From positions 1,054,001 to 1,118,000 of the forward strand of contig SKCR01010148.1 in assembly GCA_019454045.1 (NCBI GenBank): a stretch of 64,000 nt of DNA. Direction: 5' to 3'. The notes under the pieces were generated by a model, which saw only the letters and a list, made by a program, of their open reading frames with translations, ran no database searches and had not been told where the DNA came from. Position numbers and translations under genes: made by a program. How positions within the stretch are numbered: the first letter of the stretch is position 1; every line of letters starts with the position of its first letter. The DNA is from Zanthoxylum bungeanum (lineage: Eukaryota; Streptophyta; Magnoliopsida; Sapindales; Rutaceae). This document shows, piece by piece, positions 20,832-32,919 of this stretch.

Positions 20832-22758
20832 CTAGTTCCAAATTTGATGGTATCTAATGATCATCGCCTCTACATGTCTATCATATAGTTTCGGAGGCAA
20901 GGCCTTCATAAGCATATCTGCTATGTTGTCATCTCCGGATATCTGGAATATGACAACGTCTCCTCGAGCGATAATCTCTTGAATAATGCGGTACTCTCGC
21001 TCCACATGTGTTGACTTCCGATGCGCTCTCGGTTCTTTTATCTGTGCAACGGTACCACTATTATCACATAACAACGGAATCGAATCCTCGATGCTTGGGA
21101 CAACTCCCAATTCAGTGATAAATTTTTTAATCCATACAGCTTCCTTTGCAGCATCTGATGCCGCAATATATTCCGCCTCGGTTGTGGAATCAACTGTTGA
21201 TAATTGTTTGGAACATTTCTAACTAACTGCAGCATTATTAAGAGTAAATACAAAATCTGAGGTAGACTTTCTATCATCAAGATCTGACTGAAAGTCATAA
21301 TCTGTATATCCTCTTATTTGTAAATCACATTCTCCATAAATAAGAAACTCATCCTTAATACCTTTTAGATACTTTAGGATATGTTTAACGGCCATCCAAT
21401 GGTCGTTACCTGGATTTGACTGATATCTGCTAGTAACGCTTACTGCATGACTAATGTCAGGTCTCGTACATAATATGACATATATGATGTTTTCTAAGCA
21501 TGATGTATAATGTTGACTAGACATTCTAGCCTTTTCATCTTCCGTTTGAGGACACATCTTTTTCGAAAGATGAATGCCAGGTCGAAAAGGTATATTAGCA
21601 ATTTTACAATCGCTAAAGTTGTACCTTTGTAGGATCTTATCTATGTACGACGATTGAGATAACCCAATTAGCCTCATTTATCTATCTCTATAGAGTTTAT
21701 ACCAAGTATATAGGAAGCTTCACCCAAGTCATTCATGGAGAAGTTTTTACAGAGATATGCTTTGACACCCTGCATCATTCCAAGATCATTTCCAATGATC
21801 ATGATATCATCAATGTAAAGCACCAAGAACACTATCATACTCCCACTAATCTTTTTATAAACACAGGGTTCTTCTTCATTTGTGAGAAAACCAAACAATC
21901 TGATTACCTCATCAAAACGAAGATTCCAACTCCGCGAAGCTTATTTCAGTCCATAAATGGACTTCTTAAGCTTACATATTAATCCAGAATTTTGGCTGGA
22001 GACAAAACTCTCCGGCTGTTCCATATAGATTTCTTCACCAAGAAATCCATTAAGAAAATTCGTTTTGACATCCATTTTCCAAATATCATAATCATGGTAA
22101 GTAAGATAGCCAATAAAATCCTAATAGACTTTAGCATCGCTACTGGTGAAAAGGTTTCATCATAGTGTACGCATGGCCTTTGAGTATAACCTTTAGAAAC
22201 CAGTCGGGCTTTGAAGGTTTCAACCTTCCCATCAGGCCCTCGCTTTCTCTTGTAAACCCATTTACAACCTATGGGAACAATTCCCTCAGGAAGCGGAACC
22301 AAGTCCCATACTCGATTCTGATTCATATAGTCTATTTCGGAATTCATGACTTCCTGTCATTTAGAGGAATCAATATCTAATATTGTTTCTCTGTAGGTAT
22401 ACAAACCAGTCTCCTCAACAAGGAGCACATCGAGACTCTTATCTTGTATCAAATACAAGCGCTCAGGAGATCTCGATATCCTAGTAGACCTACGGATAGT
22501 GGAATTAGAAGGTTCTGCTTCTATTTGAACCTGTGATTCCTCTATTGGTCTGTCTTCTATAGGTTGGACTTCAACAAGCTCAACCTTCTTATGATTACCA
22601 CATTCTTCCAAAAATTCTTCTTCAAGAAATTTGGCAAAACGAGCTACGAACACATTTCGATGCTCAGGTTTATGGAATTGATATCCTTTGGAATTCGAAG
22701 GATATCCAACAAACCTAACTTTTCGCCCTCGAGGCAAAAGTTTATCACGCTGCATCAC
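20832..22758 (-). pseudogene. Copia reverse transcriptase / RNase H, degenerate
   Basis: Reading leftwards, 22758-22357 is the integrase C-terminal linker with a GRKVRFVGYPSNSKGYQF block. 22347-21979 starts RT (GCKWVYKRK, ARLVSKGYTQ). 21898-21674 holds the catalytic YIDD within LYIDDIMIIGND. 21677-21219 carries the RT thumb and a DRKSTS motif. 21298-20832 is the RNase H end with an ADMLMKALP block. Each piece lies in a different frame or is cut by a stop, so there is no intact polyprotein. Confidence 0.88.
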
Positions 22759-22759
22759 T

Positions 22760-24551
22760 CTGATGTATGCATGACAGCCTTAAACCCTAACATAATTAAG
22801 GTTCGGTTTCCTACCAACCCATATCTCATATGGAGTAGTAGGAACAACTTTAGAATGAACCATATTCAGCAGATGTGCAGCAGTAAGAGGAGCATACCCC
22901 CCACAAAAAGTAAGGTAGATATGTAAAACTCAACATGGATCAGACCATATCCAATAAAGTTCAATTTCTCTTTTAGATACTCCATTGTGCTGTGTAGTAC
23001 CCGAAGGAGTATATTGAGCGAGAATCTCATTCTCTTTAAGATACTCTATAAACTCACTACTCATATATTCACCGCATCGATCTGATCATAGGCATTTGAT
23101 GAATTTATCGGTTTATTTTTCTACTTCATTTCGAAATTCTTTAAACCTTTCAAAGGTTTCCGACTTATGTTTCATCAAGTAAACATAACCATATCGTGAC
23201 AAATCATCGTTAAATGTTACGAAGTAAGAAAAACCACTATGAGCAGTATGACTTATATGACCACATACATCACTATGTACGAGATCCAATAAGTCTGTGG
23301 CCCGATGTCCAACACCAGTAAATGAGGCTTTGGTCATTTTACCCTGAATGCAAGATTCATAAGTTGGAAAAGACTGTATGGTTAAATTCCCAATCAAATC
23401 ATTCTTAACCAACTGGGTTAGGCGTCCTACACATATATGTCCTAACCACATATGCCATAATTCAGTATTAGTAATTTCATATCTTTTACGTTTACTATTC
23501 CCAATTTTATAAACATCTCTAATGGCATGCAAAATATAATGACTATATGAATTTGAACATTTGTGTAACAAAACATCATTCATATCATATATATACATAG
23601 AACGATTCTTAATATGTACATGATATCCTTTTGTATTTAATACAAACAATGAGATAATATTAGCTACACATCCATGTATAAAACACAATCTGCCAAAATG
23701 ATGATGCCTCTGGATAGTCGAATCTCATATTCGCCAATGGCTACTGCAGATAAAGAATCTTCATTCCCAAAATGCAGCTACTTCTCACCTGGATCCAGCA
23801 TTCTACTAACCCCCAGTCCCTACAACGAATTACAGATGTGAGTATGAATAGCAGAATCTAAAACCCATCCAGAATCTATGGCTTCACAAGCCAAAAAGAT
23901 ATCAATGATAGGGAAAATAAATATACCTGATGCGGCGGCTCTCTCCCATCCGACAGAAGCTATGTAATCTGGACAGTTGCGCTTCCAGTGTTCAATCTTG
24001 CCACAGTGGTGGCATTTGTCGTCAGCAGCTTTCTTCTTCGACTTGTCTGGCTTCACTACTTTTCCTTTGGGAGGAACACCGGAGCCAGTCTTATTTGTGT
24101 TTTTCTTCTTCTTCTTGCCAGATCTCGTAGATTGAGAAGGAGAAGAACTAGGCAAATAGGACTTCGAAATGAGTATCAGCACATCTTTTTTGATTTCCTC
24201 CTTAACAGTCTGAAGCATCTTATGCAATTGATTGTAGGAACAATGAATGCCATGCATGTTGAAATTCATAATATACTAAAAATATGACAGTGGGGGTGAG
24301 CCAAGAATCAGATTCCTACCCATAGTCTCATTCAGCTGGAAGTCAACCCTCCTAAGTTGTTCGATGAGATCCATCATGTGTAGGATATGTGAACTCACTG
24401 GCTTACTATCATCCAAACGAGCGTGAAACAATTCCACGAAGATCTTATATACCAAGGTCTGCTCCTGGTCTAAAAACAACTCCCTAAGTTGAGTTATAAT
24501 ACCGAATGAGTCAGACATATCAACATATTGCCTCTTCAAATCAGAAGACAT
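22760..24551 (-). pseudogene. Copia gag, protease and integrase, degenerate
   Basis: 24551-24276 is the gag core. 24269-23820 has a Lys-rich linker, a zinc knuckle CHHCGKIEHWKRNC and the protease start WVLDSAIHTHIC, where the usual D-S-G triad has become D-S-A. 23688-23113 holds the GAG-pre-integrase motif (LWHMWLGHI) and the start of the integrase core with HSDVCG and a D-D pair. About 22770-23110 is further integrase sequence full of stops. Confidence 0.88.
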
Positions 24552-25034
24552 AGTACAGAGAATAAATTACCTGACTCTCAGATCATCATCTCTCCATTTC
24601 TAAAATGTCTCTCTCTCTTCAGGTTTCAACTCCGGAACAATATCCAACGGTATTAGACTATCCAGCACATAACCCAACTTCTCAGACCTCAAGACAATCT
24701 TAAGATCAAATTCCTATTCAGAAAAGTTCTCAGTACCTTTCAATTTAATCGCGTCCAGGACACGTGAAAAATGATTAGAAGAAGTGATAGCTGCTATCAC
24801 AAAACTTAACAAAAGAAACAAGAATTAGTAGATAAAAGTAACATCTTCAATATCATAAAACATTCAACATATCATGGAATTTTAATATAAGGATGTCTTC
24901 CCACTATTTTACATAAATTGATAATCCCCAAATAAAATACGAGAATTTAATAATTAAATTAAATTCTATAGTAGGAAGTAGATCTCACAAATATATTTCG
25001 ACACACAGCTTTGGCATATTGTGCCCAAATATAT

Positions 25035-25478
25035 TTGAAAGTAGATAATAATTATCAATTACATCCAATGTGACTCTTAAAATAGGTCATGAACCGTTTC
25101 CGATCGTCACTGCTTTGGCATATATTGGATGAGGCGTATTCAAGGAAATACTCGTCAATAAACACATCCAAGGTACTTATGCACTACCTCACTGCTTTGG
25201 CATCTATTGGTATGCACTTTCGCTCGAATTTGTTTCTTATTCAATAAGAAACAAATTTGAAAGTAGATAATAATTATCAATTACATCCAATGTGACTCTT
25301 AAAATAGATCCTGAACCGTTTCCGATCCTCACTGCTTTGACATCTATTGGATGGGGCGTATTCAAGGCAATACTCGTCAATAAACACATCCAAGGTACTT
25401 ATGCATTACCTCACTGCTTTGGCATCTATTGGTATGCACTTTCACTCGAATTTGTTTCTTATCCAATAAGTTTTACCG
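25035..25478 (-). repeat. 222-bp tandem duplication in the copia leader
   Basis: TTGAAAGTAGATAATAATTA begins both copies (25035 and 25257), and the copies agree closely to about 25478. On the minus strand each holds two CCAAAGCAGTG words, which also recur outside the duplication, giving about six in 500 bp. It lies in the untranslated leader between primer site and gag. Confidence 0.85.
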
Positions 25479-25752
25479 GTATAAATAAATTTCCAATAAC
25501 CATAGCTGCACTGCTTTGACAGATACAACGACAGCATTAGGAAAATTATTTATATACATATTGACGAGACGAACCATATAATGCACAATACACTCACAGA
25601 AAATAAGACCTTATTATATGGATTTTTCAAATATTGTCAAACAGTTAAAGTAATTGATCCAATCAATTAATTCTTAAGCATGTGTAAAATAAAATGAATT
25701 AAATATCAAATATTTAAAGCATGAAAAATTTATTTCAGATGTAGGATCAGAC

Positions 25753-25764
25753 GCTCTGATATCA
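25753..25764 (-). other. Copia primer binding site (initiator tRNA-Met type)
   Basis: On the minus strand TGATATCAGAGC lies three bases inside the 5' LTR end. It is a one-base variant of the usual TGGTATCAGAGC. Confidence 0.8.
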
Positions 25765-25767
25765 TTT

Positions 25768-26526
25768 TGTTAGGGTAAGCGCTACGAAGGCGCGCTAAAG
25801 TGGGGAAAATAGTTTTTAAACATTTTAAAAATTTTCCCGAGTGAATTAATTAATATCAGAAATTTTTAATTCATCCAAAGTAGTTTAAATATATTATTTA
25901 TTAACAATTAATAACATGATATATTTCGAAACACGACGAATTATTTTACGAAAATATTTTTTGATAAATACTACGCGTAACGGGGAATGGTCAAACTGAT
26001 TGACCAACCACTGATCTGGGCCAACCCGGTCACTTGGACAGTGACCGGTCAGCCCTTGGGCTGCCCCAAACAGTGACCAGTTCACTGTTTGGAAAGCCGT
26101 GACACGGCGAACACGTTTTGACATAATTTTCACAGTTTTCTCGTATTTTCACCCCGGAATAATTTCCGGTATTAATCCACCACCCAATACACATCCAAAA
26201 TCATCCAAATACCATATTTTTCCATGAAAATATTCTATTTTAGGGCACCAAATCAGATCTGATCCAGAAACATTATTATCAATTTTTCATGCCAAAAATC
26301 AATTTATTCACAAAATTAATCCAATTAATTTACACCAAAATTAATCACCACAATATAAAGTTCCAAGAATAAGTTTAGGTAATATTTGAGTAGGAATAAT
26401 CACTCTAGAATAGCAATTTTAATTTTGAGATTAATTCACTAATTAATCTTTTACACATGCTTAACAAAGGAAACTTATTAAGGTTGAACAAACAACCAAC
26501 ACCAAGTTTTGATTCAAATACATATT

Positions 26527-26595
<69 letters not shown>

Positions 26596-28231
26596 ATATA
26601 CATATCCCATGCATATTTACATGCTTATTAAATAAAAAACAAAAAAATTAGAAGTTAGGAAATTAATATTACCTTAATTTCAAGTTCCAAATTTCCAATC
26701 TTCTTCTTCCTTTAGTGTTGATGTTTTGTTATTTAACCCTAACCTAATTTTTCTTTTATTCTCAACTCATGAGAAATGGCCAAACCTTTACAAAGTGAAA
26801 CAATTCCATTTATATATTTTCCCTTCATAAGGCCGAAAATTAGGCAATTTTTCTTCAAAAAATAACAATTTATTTAGGTCAAGATTTTGACACCTATTGA
26901 TCTTATCCAAATTGAATAATTATTTTGATATTTTTTTTCATAAATCCATATGTCAAAAATACATGGTTTAGCCAATTAAAATTGGCCAAATTATTAAGAA
27001 TATTCCAAGTAATATTGTTAACCCAAAAATAAATTAATTAACAATTAATTAATTTATCTAATGCTTATTAACTAAAAGTCAAAATACATTATGGAAAACG
27101 ATTCCAAGAATATTCTTTCATTTATCATTATTATTAATAATAATAAAACAAGAGTCAAAATCTAATAGATCATTAATGTGTATCTAATCAAAATTATGTA
27201 TCATATATAAATACACATTATTTAATACGCATGTGTAAATTATGAATAATCTGAATTATCTATAATTAATTGCCCAACTGGTCAACGAGTACACTTTATA
27301 TTGTTGGACTCTCAAGATTCAAGTTTATCTGTCACGGAAATAATTTTCATGTCCGTAATTTGTCCACTCACAAATTACGACAACCATAGATAATCGAGTT
27401 GAACCATTCAAGTCGAAGTCATTGCATATATATAATCCATCTGTCATAGGCTATCCGAATTATTTCAGAGATATAGAATAAACATCAAATCTCTATTATA
27501 AACAATTCATGTGTCGCGATATAATTATGATTCTTAAATAAATATTCGGAACTTATTTCTGAATCATACCTCGGCCAAGGATTTCAAAGAATCACGAATT
27601 GGATATCTAAATCTCGTACACGGGACTGAAAAATCCTCTCCGGATACATCACATGATATCGTGAATATCAGTCCATACTCGATGAACAGGCAAAGGTCTG
27701 ATCTAAAACGATCATTGACGTGACTGTCATCAAAGTATGGAGGATATCTCACATATCCACAGTGGTATCACAAGTTAAAGGAGCTAATATGTTATTCGAC
27801 TCGTAAAGATTCCTATTGATGTTGGTGTACCATCTATCAGGAATTTTCGAATGAGTCGTTCAGTATTTATCCAATAAATACATACGTGTTTATATGAGTC
27901 TCCCAAGACTTATGGCTTACTGAGATAAACCATTAGAATAATTCTAATATACAACATGTATCGGTCTCATGGGTTTACTAACTGACAATGTATGTAAACT
28001 TTGACAAGGAATAGTTTTAAGTATGAATTGTATTGTGACAATTCTCAGTGACAGTTACGGCGCTTTTGCAATTTCGTCACAACTATTCATTCTAAGGTCA
28101 TTTTACGCCTTAACCATATAAAAGATTATATTGATGAAAACTACTAAATTTTATTCATAATAAAATGTAAATGTACATTGTATTTACAATAAATATAATA
28201 AAATTTGGCGTGCCGAGCACCAACTCTAACA
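25768..28231 (-). repeat. Copia 5' LTR (complete)
   Basis: About 2.46 kb, with ends TGTTAGAG and CCCTAACA on the minus strand. It is the full-length partner of 15509-16530 plus 19689-20815 and shows the empty target site of the solo LTR at 27091-27098. It contains an (AT)n run of about 65 bp at 26528-26592 that is nearly absent from the partner. Confidence 0.88.
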
Positions 28232-28277
28232 GTCTCATCTCGGGTGTTGGGTTACCCTAAGTTATTAGCCTAAACTC

Positions 28278-28975
28278 TCATTGCCTCGGGCTTGGTCCTC
28301 TCCATCCACTACCAGCAACCCGATGATTCTCATGCATTGGCTCCTTTACTCGAGTAGGAACCCATCGGGCTATCTTCTCATATTCTTCCAACAATACAAA
28401 CCTCATCGTCTGCTCCAAGGCCGCGACATAGTCTGGTATTTTCTGGATCCTTAGGTGGGACCACAACCACCCAACCCTTAAGGCTCATTTAAAGCTCTCC
28501 AATGCCTCTGGGGTCTCATATGCCCCGACCTCCAATACCAAGCCATGGTATCTGTCGATGAAATTCTTTAGCGGCTCGTCATCACGCTATTTCATCATTC
28601 TCAATGATTCGACTATATTCTTTAGTGCGCATGCTCTTTTAAAATGGTGCACGAATGACTTCTTTAGCTGTGAAAAACTACTAATACTCTCTGGAGTTAG
28701 GTTTCTGAACCATAAGCTGGCTGATCCCCCCAAAATTAATGGGAACATGTTGAAGACTGCCTCCCCGACCATGTCTGGATCTTTATGATAAAAATAAATC
28801 TTTCAACATAGGATTTTGGGTCTGTGTTACACTTATAGATGTCCATCGTGGGCATGGAGAACCCCATTGAGAACTCTATCCCCAACATTTCCTTGGTGAA
28901 TGGGGACGTTGTCTCCATATCTTGGTCGTCCAGAGCACCTACCCACGTGCTCTTCTCACATTCCATCATCTTCAT
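28278..28975 (-). pseudogene. Ty3/gypsy gag fragment
   Basis: Read leftwards, 28975-28736 and 28772-28587 encode the gag core (SASLWFRNLTPESISSFSQL, then KKSFVHHFKRA). 28466-28278 encodes the following HLRIQKIPDYVAALEQ block. It is clearly related to the gag at 48098-48718 in the TR-GAG-like element. Frame shifts separate the pieces and the sequence ends at the copia LTR border. Confidence 0.8.
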
Positions 28976-29543
28976 ATGGAACCAGTCTCGCAGATGGCTC
29001 GCGATGTCCTAATTCCATCGGCTAAAGGCCTTATCATACTCGCTCATTCTAACGTGATATATCTTTCCACTCGGAGCCCTTCGCCCTCATTCCTGGTATT
29101 GCCCGAGCTCACTCTCCTCAAATATGGGACTATTATTGGATGATTACATGGTTCGCCTACCGTTACATTCCTCTTATGGCGCCTCTACAGGTGCGACACT
29201 AGTCACAACCACTTATCTCACTTTATGAGCGTTTATTCACTCAATTTCTTGATCCCCTTCTACACCGGCTATCCTCTTCCCACTGACAATTTCTTCTCTC
29301 CTTTTATCGGAGCCTTCTTATGCATGTTTTCTTGTTTTCTTGTCCAACTTCTTAATCTTTTTCATCATGGATTTCATGAAAGCTTAGGTTGTCTCTCTTT
29401 TTTTCTTGCATTCTCCATTTCCAATCGCATGTTTTCTTCCATATTTTTTATCCCCTCCCCCCGTTAAAGTCTCCAAAGCTCTATGATTTTCATCTTCTCC
29501 CATCGTCTTAGTGTGTTTGCTACTTTTCGTATTGATCCCCACA

Positions 29544-30240
29544 AATGGCGCCAATTATTTACGGTTGTATTTTGTTCCAAGGGTAATACGGGGAACTAAA
29601 CCATTGAACAAATCTCTCTCAAACAGTGAAGTTGTTTGGTTAGTAGGGAACCAAATAAAACTTAGCAAGCAAACCGGAACCAAATAAAACTTAGCAAGCA
29701 AACCAAAAAAATCACAGACACATGGATTTACGTGGTTCGGCGGAGAGTGGCTCCAGCCTACATCCACGAGAGTAAAAATGAGGGTTTTTTTATTACATGT
29801 TTGGGGTCAAGACCAACTCGAGCTACAAGTGGGGGAGGAACACAAGATAAAAAATTGAACACCTCGGGTCTTATGCAAGCCCGGTACAATTCTCTCAGGC
29901 GATCGGGAACCGACCAACTTTCTCTCTTTATCACTAGTTTCTAAGCTCTTAGCTCTTTTATAAGTTATGAGATGCGAAAATTGTTAACCATTAAGTCTGA
30001 GACATCAACTCTTTTATATAGGCTCCCAAATCCGCAATTCCACCAACCCATGACGTCAGCTGTCATCATCATGCCATCTTTGCCCCATGCTTCTTTTCCC
30101 CAACCATTCAACAAATAGTCATACTGACATCTGGCTCAACTATCCCCTGTCGGCAGAAACCTATCACCTCAATTCATCACTTCAACCTTTTAGCCATTGA
30201 TGCACACTTTGTCGATGTGACAACCTATGGTTCAACTGCT
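29544..30240 (-). mobile_element. Ty3/gypsy 5' LTR remnant with primer site
   Basis: On the minus strand TGGCGCCATTTGTGGGGATC (29536-29555) is a primer site facing the gag fragment. Upstream of it lies an LTR with a TATATAAAAGAG box near 30009-30020 and a CGAACCACGTAAATCCATG block near 29721-29740, a conserved R/U5 signature in many plant LTRs. The outer end is not certain. At about 30244-30256 there is also a minus-strand GGTATTAGAGCAG that resembles a copia-type primer site, so two elements may be fused here. Confidence 0.6.
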
Positions 30241-30256
30241 CTAATACCGTTCTGTC

Positions 30257-30830
30257 TGGTAGGATCTCTTCCTAAGGAGAGTCGTTGAACAACTTTTATC
30301 ATATCAGCCTTTTTAGAAGTCCAAACTTCCAAGTAAGGCATACGTCATATGACTTAAGTATCGGTCAGCCTGTGTTCTCAGCTCAGTTCCTCGGTTCGAT
30401 ATTCCGATGTGAATGATACTTGGTCAAACTTCCTCCAACTTCCTCAACCAGGTCGGGTTGGTAGCATAGACCACCTCAAGTCGGCTTCTACAAATATTCA
30501 AATGCTGCAAATCTAGCACTTCCTTTTTAGGTCGGGTCGGTATCCCAACTTGCTTCATCATCGACAGGTTCTGCCATCGGGAGAACTCCTCCAAATAGGG
30601 TCGGGCTCTTCTGTCTGACATCAGTCTCTCTTGGCCAAGTACAAACCTCATTTTAACCCTTCTCGGTATTTGAACCTCTTCGGGGTGAAAAACCACCATT
30701 GATAAATTTTATTATTTTATAATATTTTTAGAGCGTTTTTATGAAAAAGATAATGCATGCAGTGCGACTTTGATTGGGTAGATTTTTATGTTTTATTATT
30801 TGAACATTTTAACCAATTCATTACTACCTA
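30257..30830. other. Unassigned repeat-like spacer
   Basis: A 91-codon minus-strand ORF (30699-30424) shows no domain I know. The words GGTCGGGTCGG and GGTCGGGTTGG recur, which suggests retroelement DNA. No gene is supported. Confidence 0.35.
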
Positions 30831-30838
30831 TATACACT

Positions 30839-31291
30839 TAGACTTGGCCACTGGTTCGGTTCGGTTCCGAACCGGTCAGATCCTGATTCCACTATTGTAG
30901 AACCGGAACCGAACCAGATAACTTCGGTTCCGTAAGATTGTGGAACCAGGAACCGGAACCAAACTGGACGGTTCCGGTTCAATTTTCTTTTTAAAAATAA
31001 TGGAAATTAAATTTTAAATAAATTTATAATTGGATATTATTATCAAATAAATATAAATAAAATTTTATTTATTTGAATTTTATTAAATTAAATTAAAAAT
31101 AAAATAAAATTTTAAATTTATTTGAATTTTAATAGTGGAACCGTCCGGTTCAACGGTTCGACTAGGGTGGGAACCCTTATCAAATCGTACGGAACCGGTT
31201 TCGGTTCTCGAACCGGAACCGAAATGAACCGGAACCATCTGATTCCTTCCGGTTCGATTTCGGTTCTGATCCGGAACCGTGATCGGGTCTA
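30839..31291. mobile_element. hAT MITE, 8-bp target duplication TATACACT
   Basis: The ends TAGACTTGGCCAC and (reverse complement) TAGACCCGATCACGG are an imperfect inverted repeat. TATACACT flanks both sides (30831-30838, 31292-31299). Subterminal GGTTCCGGTTC / GAACCGGAACC words fill both arms, and the centre is A/T-rich. At 453 bp there is no coding capacity. Confidence 0.9.
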
Positions 31292-31456
31292 TATACACTA
31301 TCAAATCAAGTGGTACAATTATTTTCAATAATAAGAACATACAAAAAAGGCCTTGTTTTGAGAACGACCGCGAGAAGGTTGTTATTAGAGATTTATGGTG
31401 GGTTTGGTGGAACATTAACGCTAATATTTTAACGCTTCACCAAATAGGTAAGTTAA

Positions 31457-31935
31457 TGTTATTGTCCTATGCTGAAGCATCGGAAATCGACCTGTCCGGA
31501 TAGGTCGCGAGGTTTAACCGAAATAATTGATTTCGTACAACAAAAGACATTATGTCTTCCATTATCGCGATAATGAATATTCATTGGCGCGACAATGAGA
31601 CCTTGATGCAGAAAATGGCTCTCTGACTTATATTGTCGCGTCAATAGTAACTCATTGTCGCAACAATGAGAAGCGCGTGCATATTGTCGCGACAATGAGA
31701 CACCGTTACAGAAAAGCATTAACAAAAGGTATGTCTTTTGGAGGCAAATATTGATTGCCTATATATAGGGCACGAAAGTTGATTATATAATATACCAGTT
31801 TTCATATAAAAATTCTCAAGTAGAGATTCAACAAGTGTTATGTTATATCTCTAAGTTTTATATACACCTCAAAACTAGATTTTCCACTATAAATTTCTCA
31901 ACAATATATTATCTGGCTCCGAATATCCGAATCGA
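31457..31935 (+). mobile_element. LTR-like promoter remnant with CGCG palindromes
   Basis: Five palindrome-like sites centre on CGCG or its variants: ATTATCGCGATAAT (31561-31574, perfect), CATTGGCGCGACAATG (about 31583), ATTGTCGCGTCAAT (about 31632), CATTGTCGCAACAATG (about 31653) and ATTGTCGCGACAAT (31683-31696, perfect). A TATATATAGG box follows at about 31760 and an A/T-rich leader after it. This looks like the U3-R part of an LTR, but the borders and partner were not found. Confidence 0.45.
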
Positions 31936-32300
31936 ATATGCTAGCACCTGGATTTTACCAAAAGAAAAGGAGAGCACTGAAAGTGCGCATATAAGAGTTC
32001 TGGATTGAGCCCAAAATGGTCTCATGCGCCTGAACATTCTCTTTGGACCAGTTACCACTCCATTTTGTTTCCTCATTATAAACTAAGAATACTCTAGTGC
32101 TTGGTATAATTGGGTTAAGTCTTAGTCTGTCATTTGAGAAATCAGAGTTCAATTCATGAAAATAATATTTATAAAAACATGGGATAATATAGGATTTTAT
32201 TCACTCAAATCAGGGTTCAATGACACCAAATATGGAATGAGGAAATATTTCCAGATTTTCTTCTAAAAAAAAAACTTCTCCTTTTCTTTTCCAACTTGGA

Positions 32301-32342
32301 TAAGGTTTTTTTGTAATACCTTCACATTACAAAAAAACCTTA
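32301..32342. other. Perfect 17-bp inverted repeat (hairpin)
   Basis: The arms 32301-32317 and 32326-32342 are exact reverse complements around an 8-base loop (ACCTTCAC). Each arm carries a run of seven T or A. It lies about 580 bases past the profilin stop codon, on the 3' side of that gene. It could be a small MITE relic. Confidence 0.7.
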
Positions 32343-32919
32343 CCATTACATAATGATTTCTATTGTCATCTGTCAATGTTGAAATATATTGTGCATCAAC
32401 TAAAGGACTAAGCCATGACACCTGACAGTTCGCTAAACTGGTTTCAATTTTGATTACCTTGGAAGTTAAAATTAGAGATGGCGATGTGGTTCAAGACTCA
32501 TTTCATGTTTAATATCTGCATTAAAGAGATCTCAACTCACCAACCCATTATTCTTTTCTATTGATATTTAGACAAAAAGAAAATAAAAATTTGATAGTGT
32601 TTTACAATTATATATCCAAGCAAGTATCCAACACCAGACAGCATCAAAATCACTTCATAAATACTTCTTACAATTGGCAACCAAACATTAATTGTTTTCT
32701 TAAAAAAAAAAAAAAAAGATTAAAAAAAAAAAAAACACTCTCAAACTCACCCTTACTCAGAAGAAAACAAATATATACCACTAACTAAACTTCACTCTTA
32801 CCACTAAGCCCCCTAAGGAATAAGGATACATGTTTGATACAATGATGATAAACCATGCTCAAAACCCCTAAACACTTGATCAATAACATAATTAAGCAAT
32901 TAATAACATGATTGAGCAA

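Larger units (their letters stand above)
15509..28231 (-). mobile_element. Degenerate Ty1/copia element (TAR/Angela-like)
   Basis: On the minus strand the order is 5' LTR (28231-25768), primer site, leader, gag-pol (24551-20832), polypurine tract and 3' LTR (20815-15509). The 3' LTR is interrupted by a solo LTR and truncated at 15509. LTR ends read TGTTAGAGTT and CCCTAACA. The RNase H end carries a KEPRAHRKSTHVEREY phrase like that of TAR/Angela elements. Frame breaks occur in every domain. The outer left end is lost, so no target duplication can be checked; the right flank is GTCTC. Confidence 0.85.

Noticed and set aside
26405..26651. Tyr-Ile ORFs on both strands
   Set aside because: Translation of an AT microsatellite in the copia LTR.
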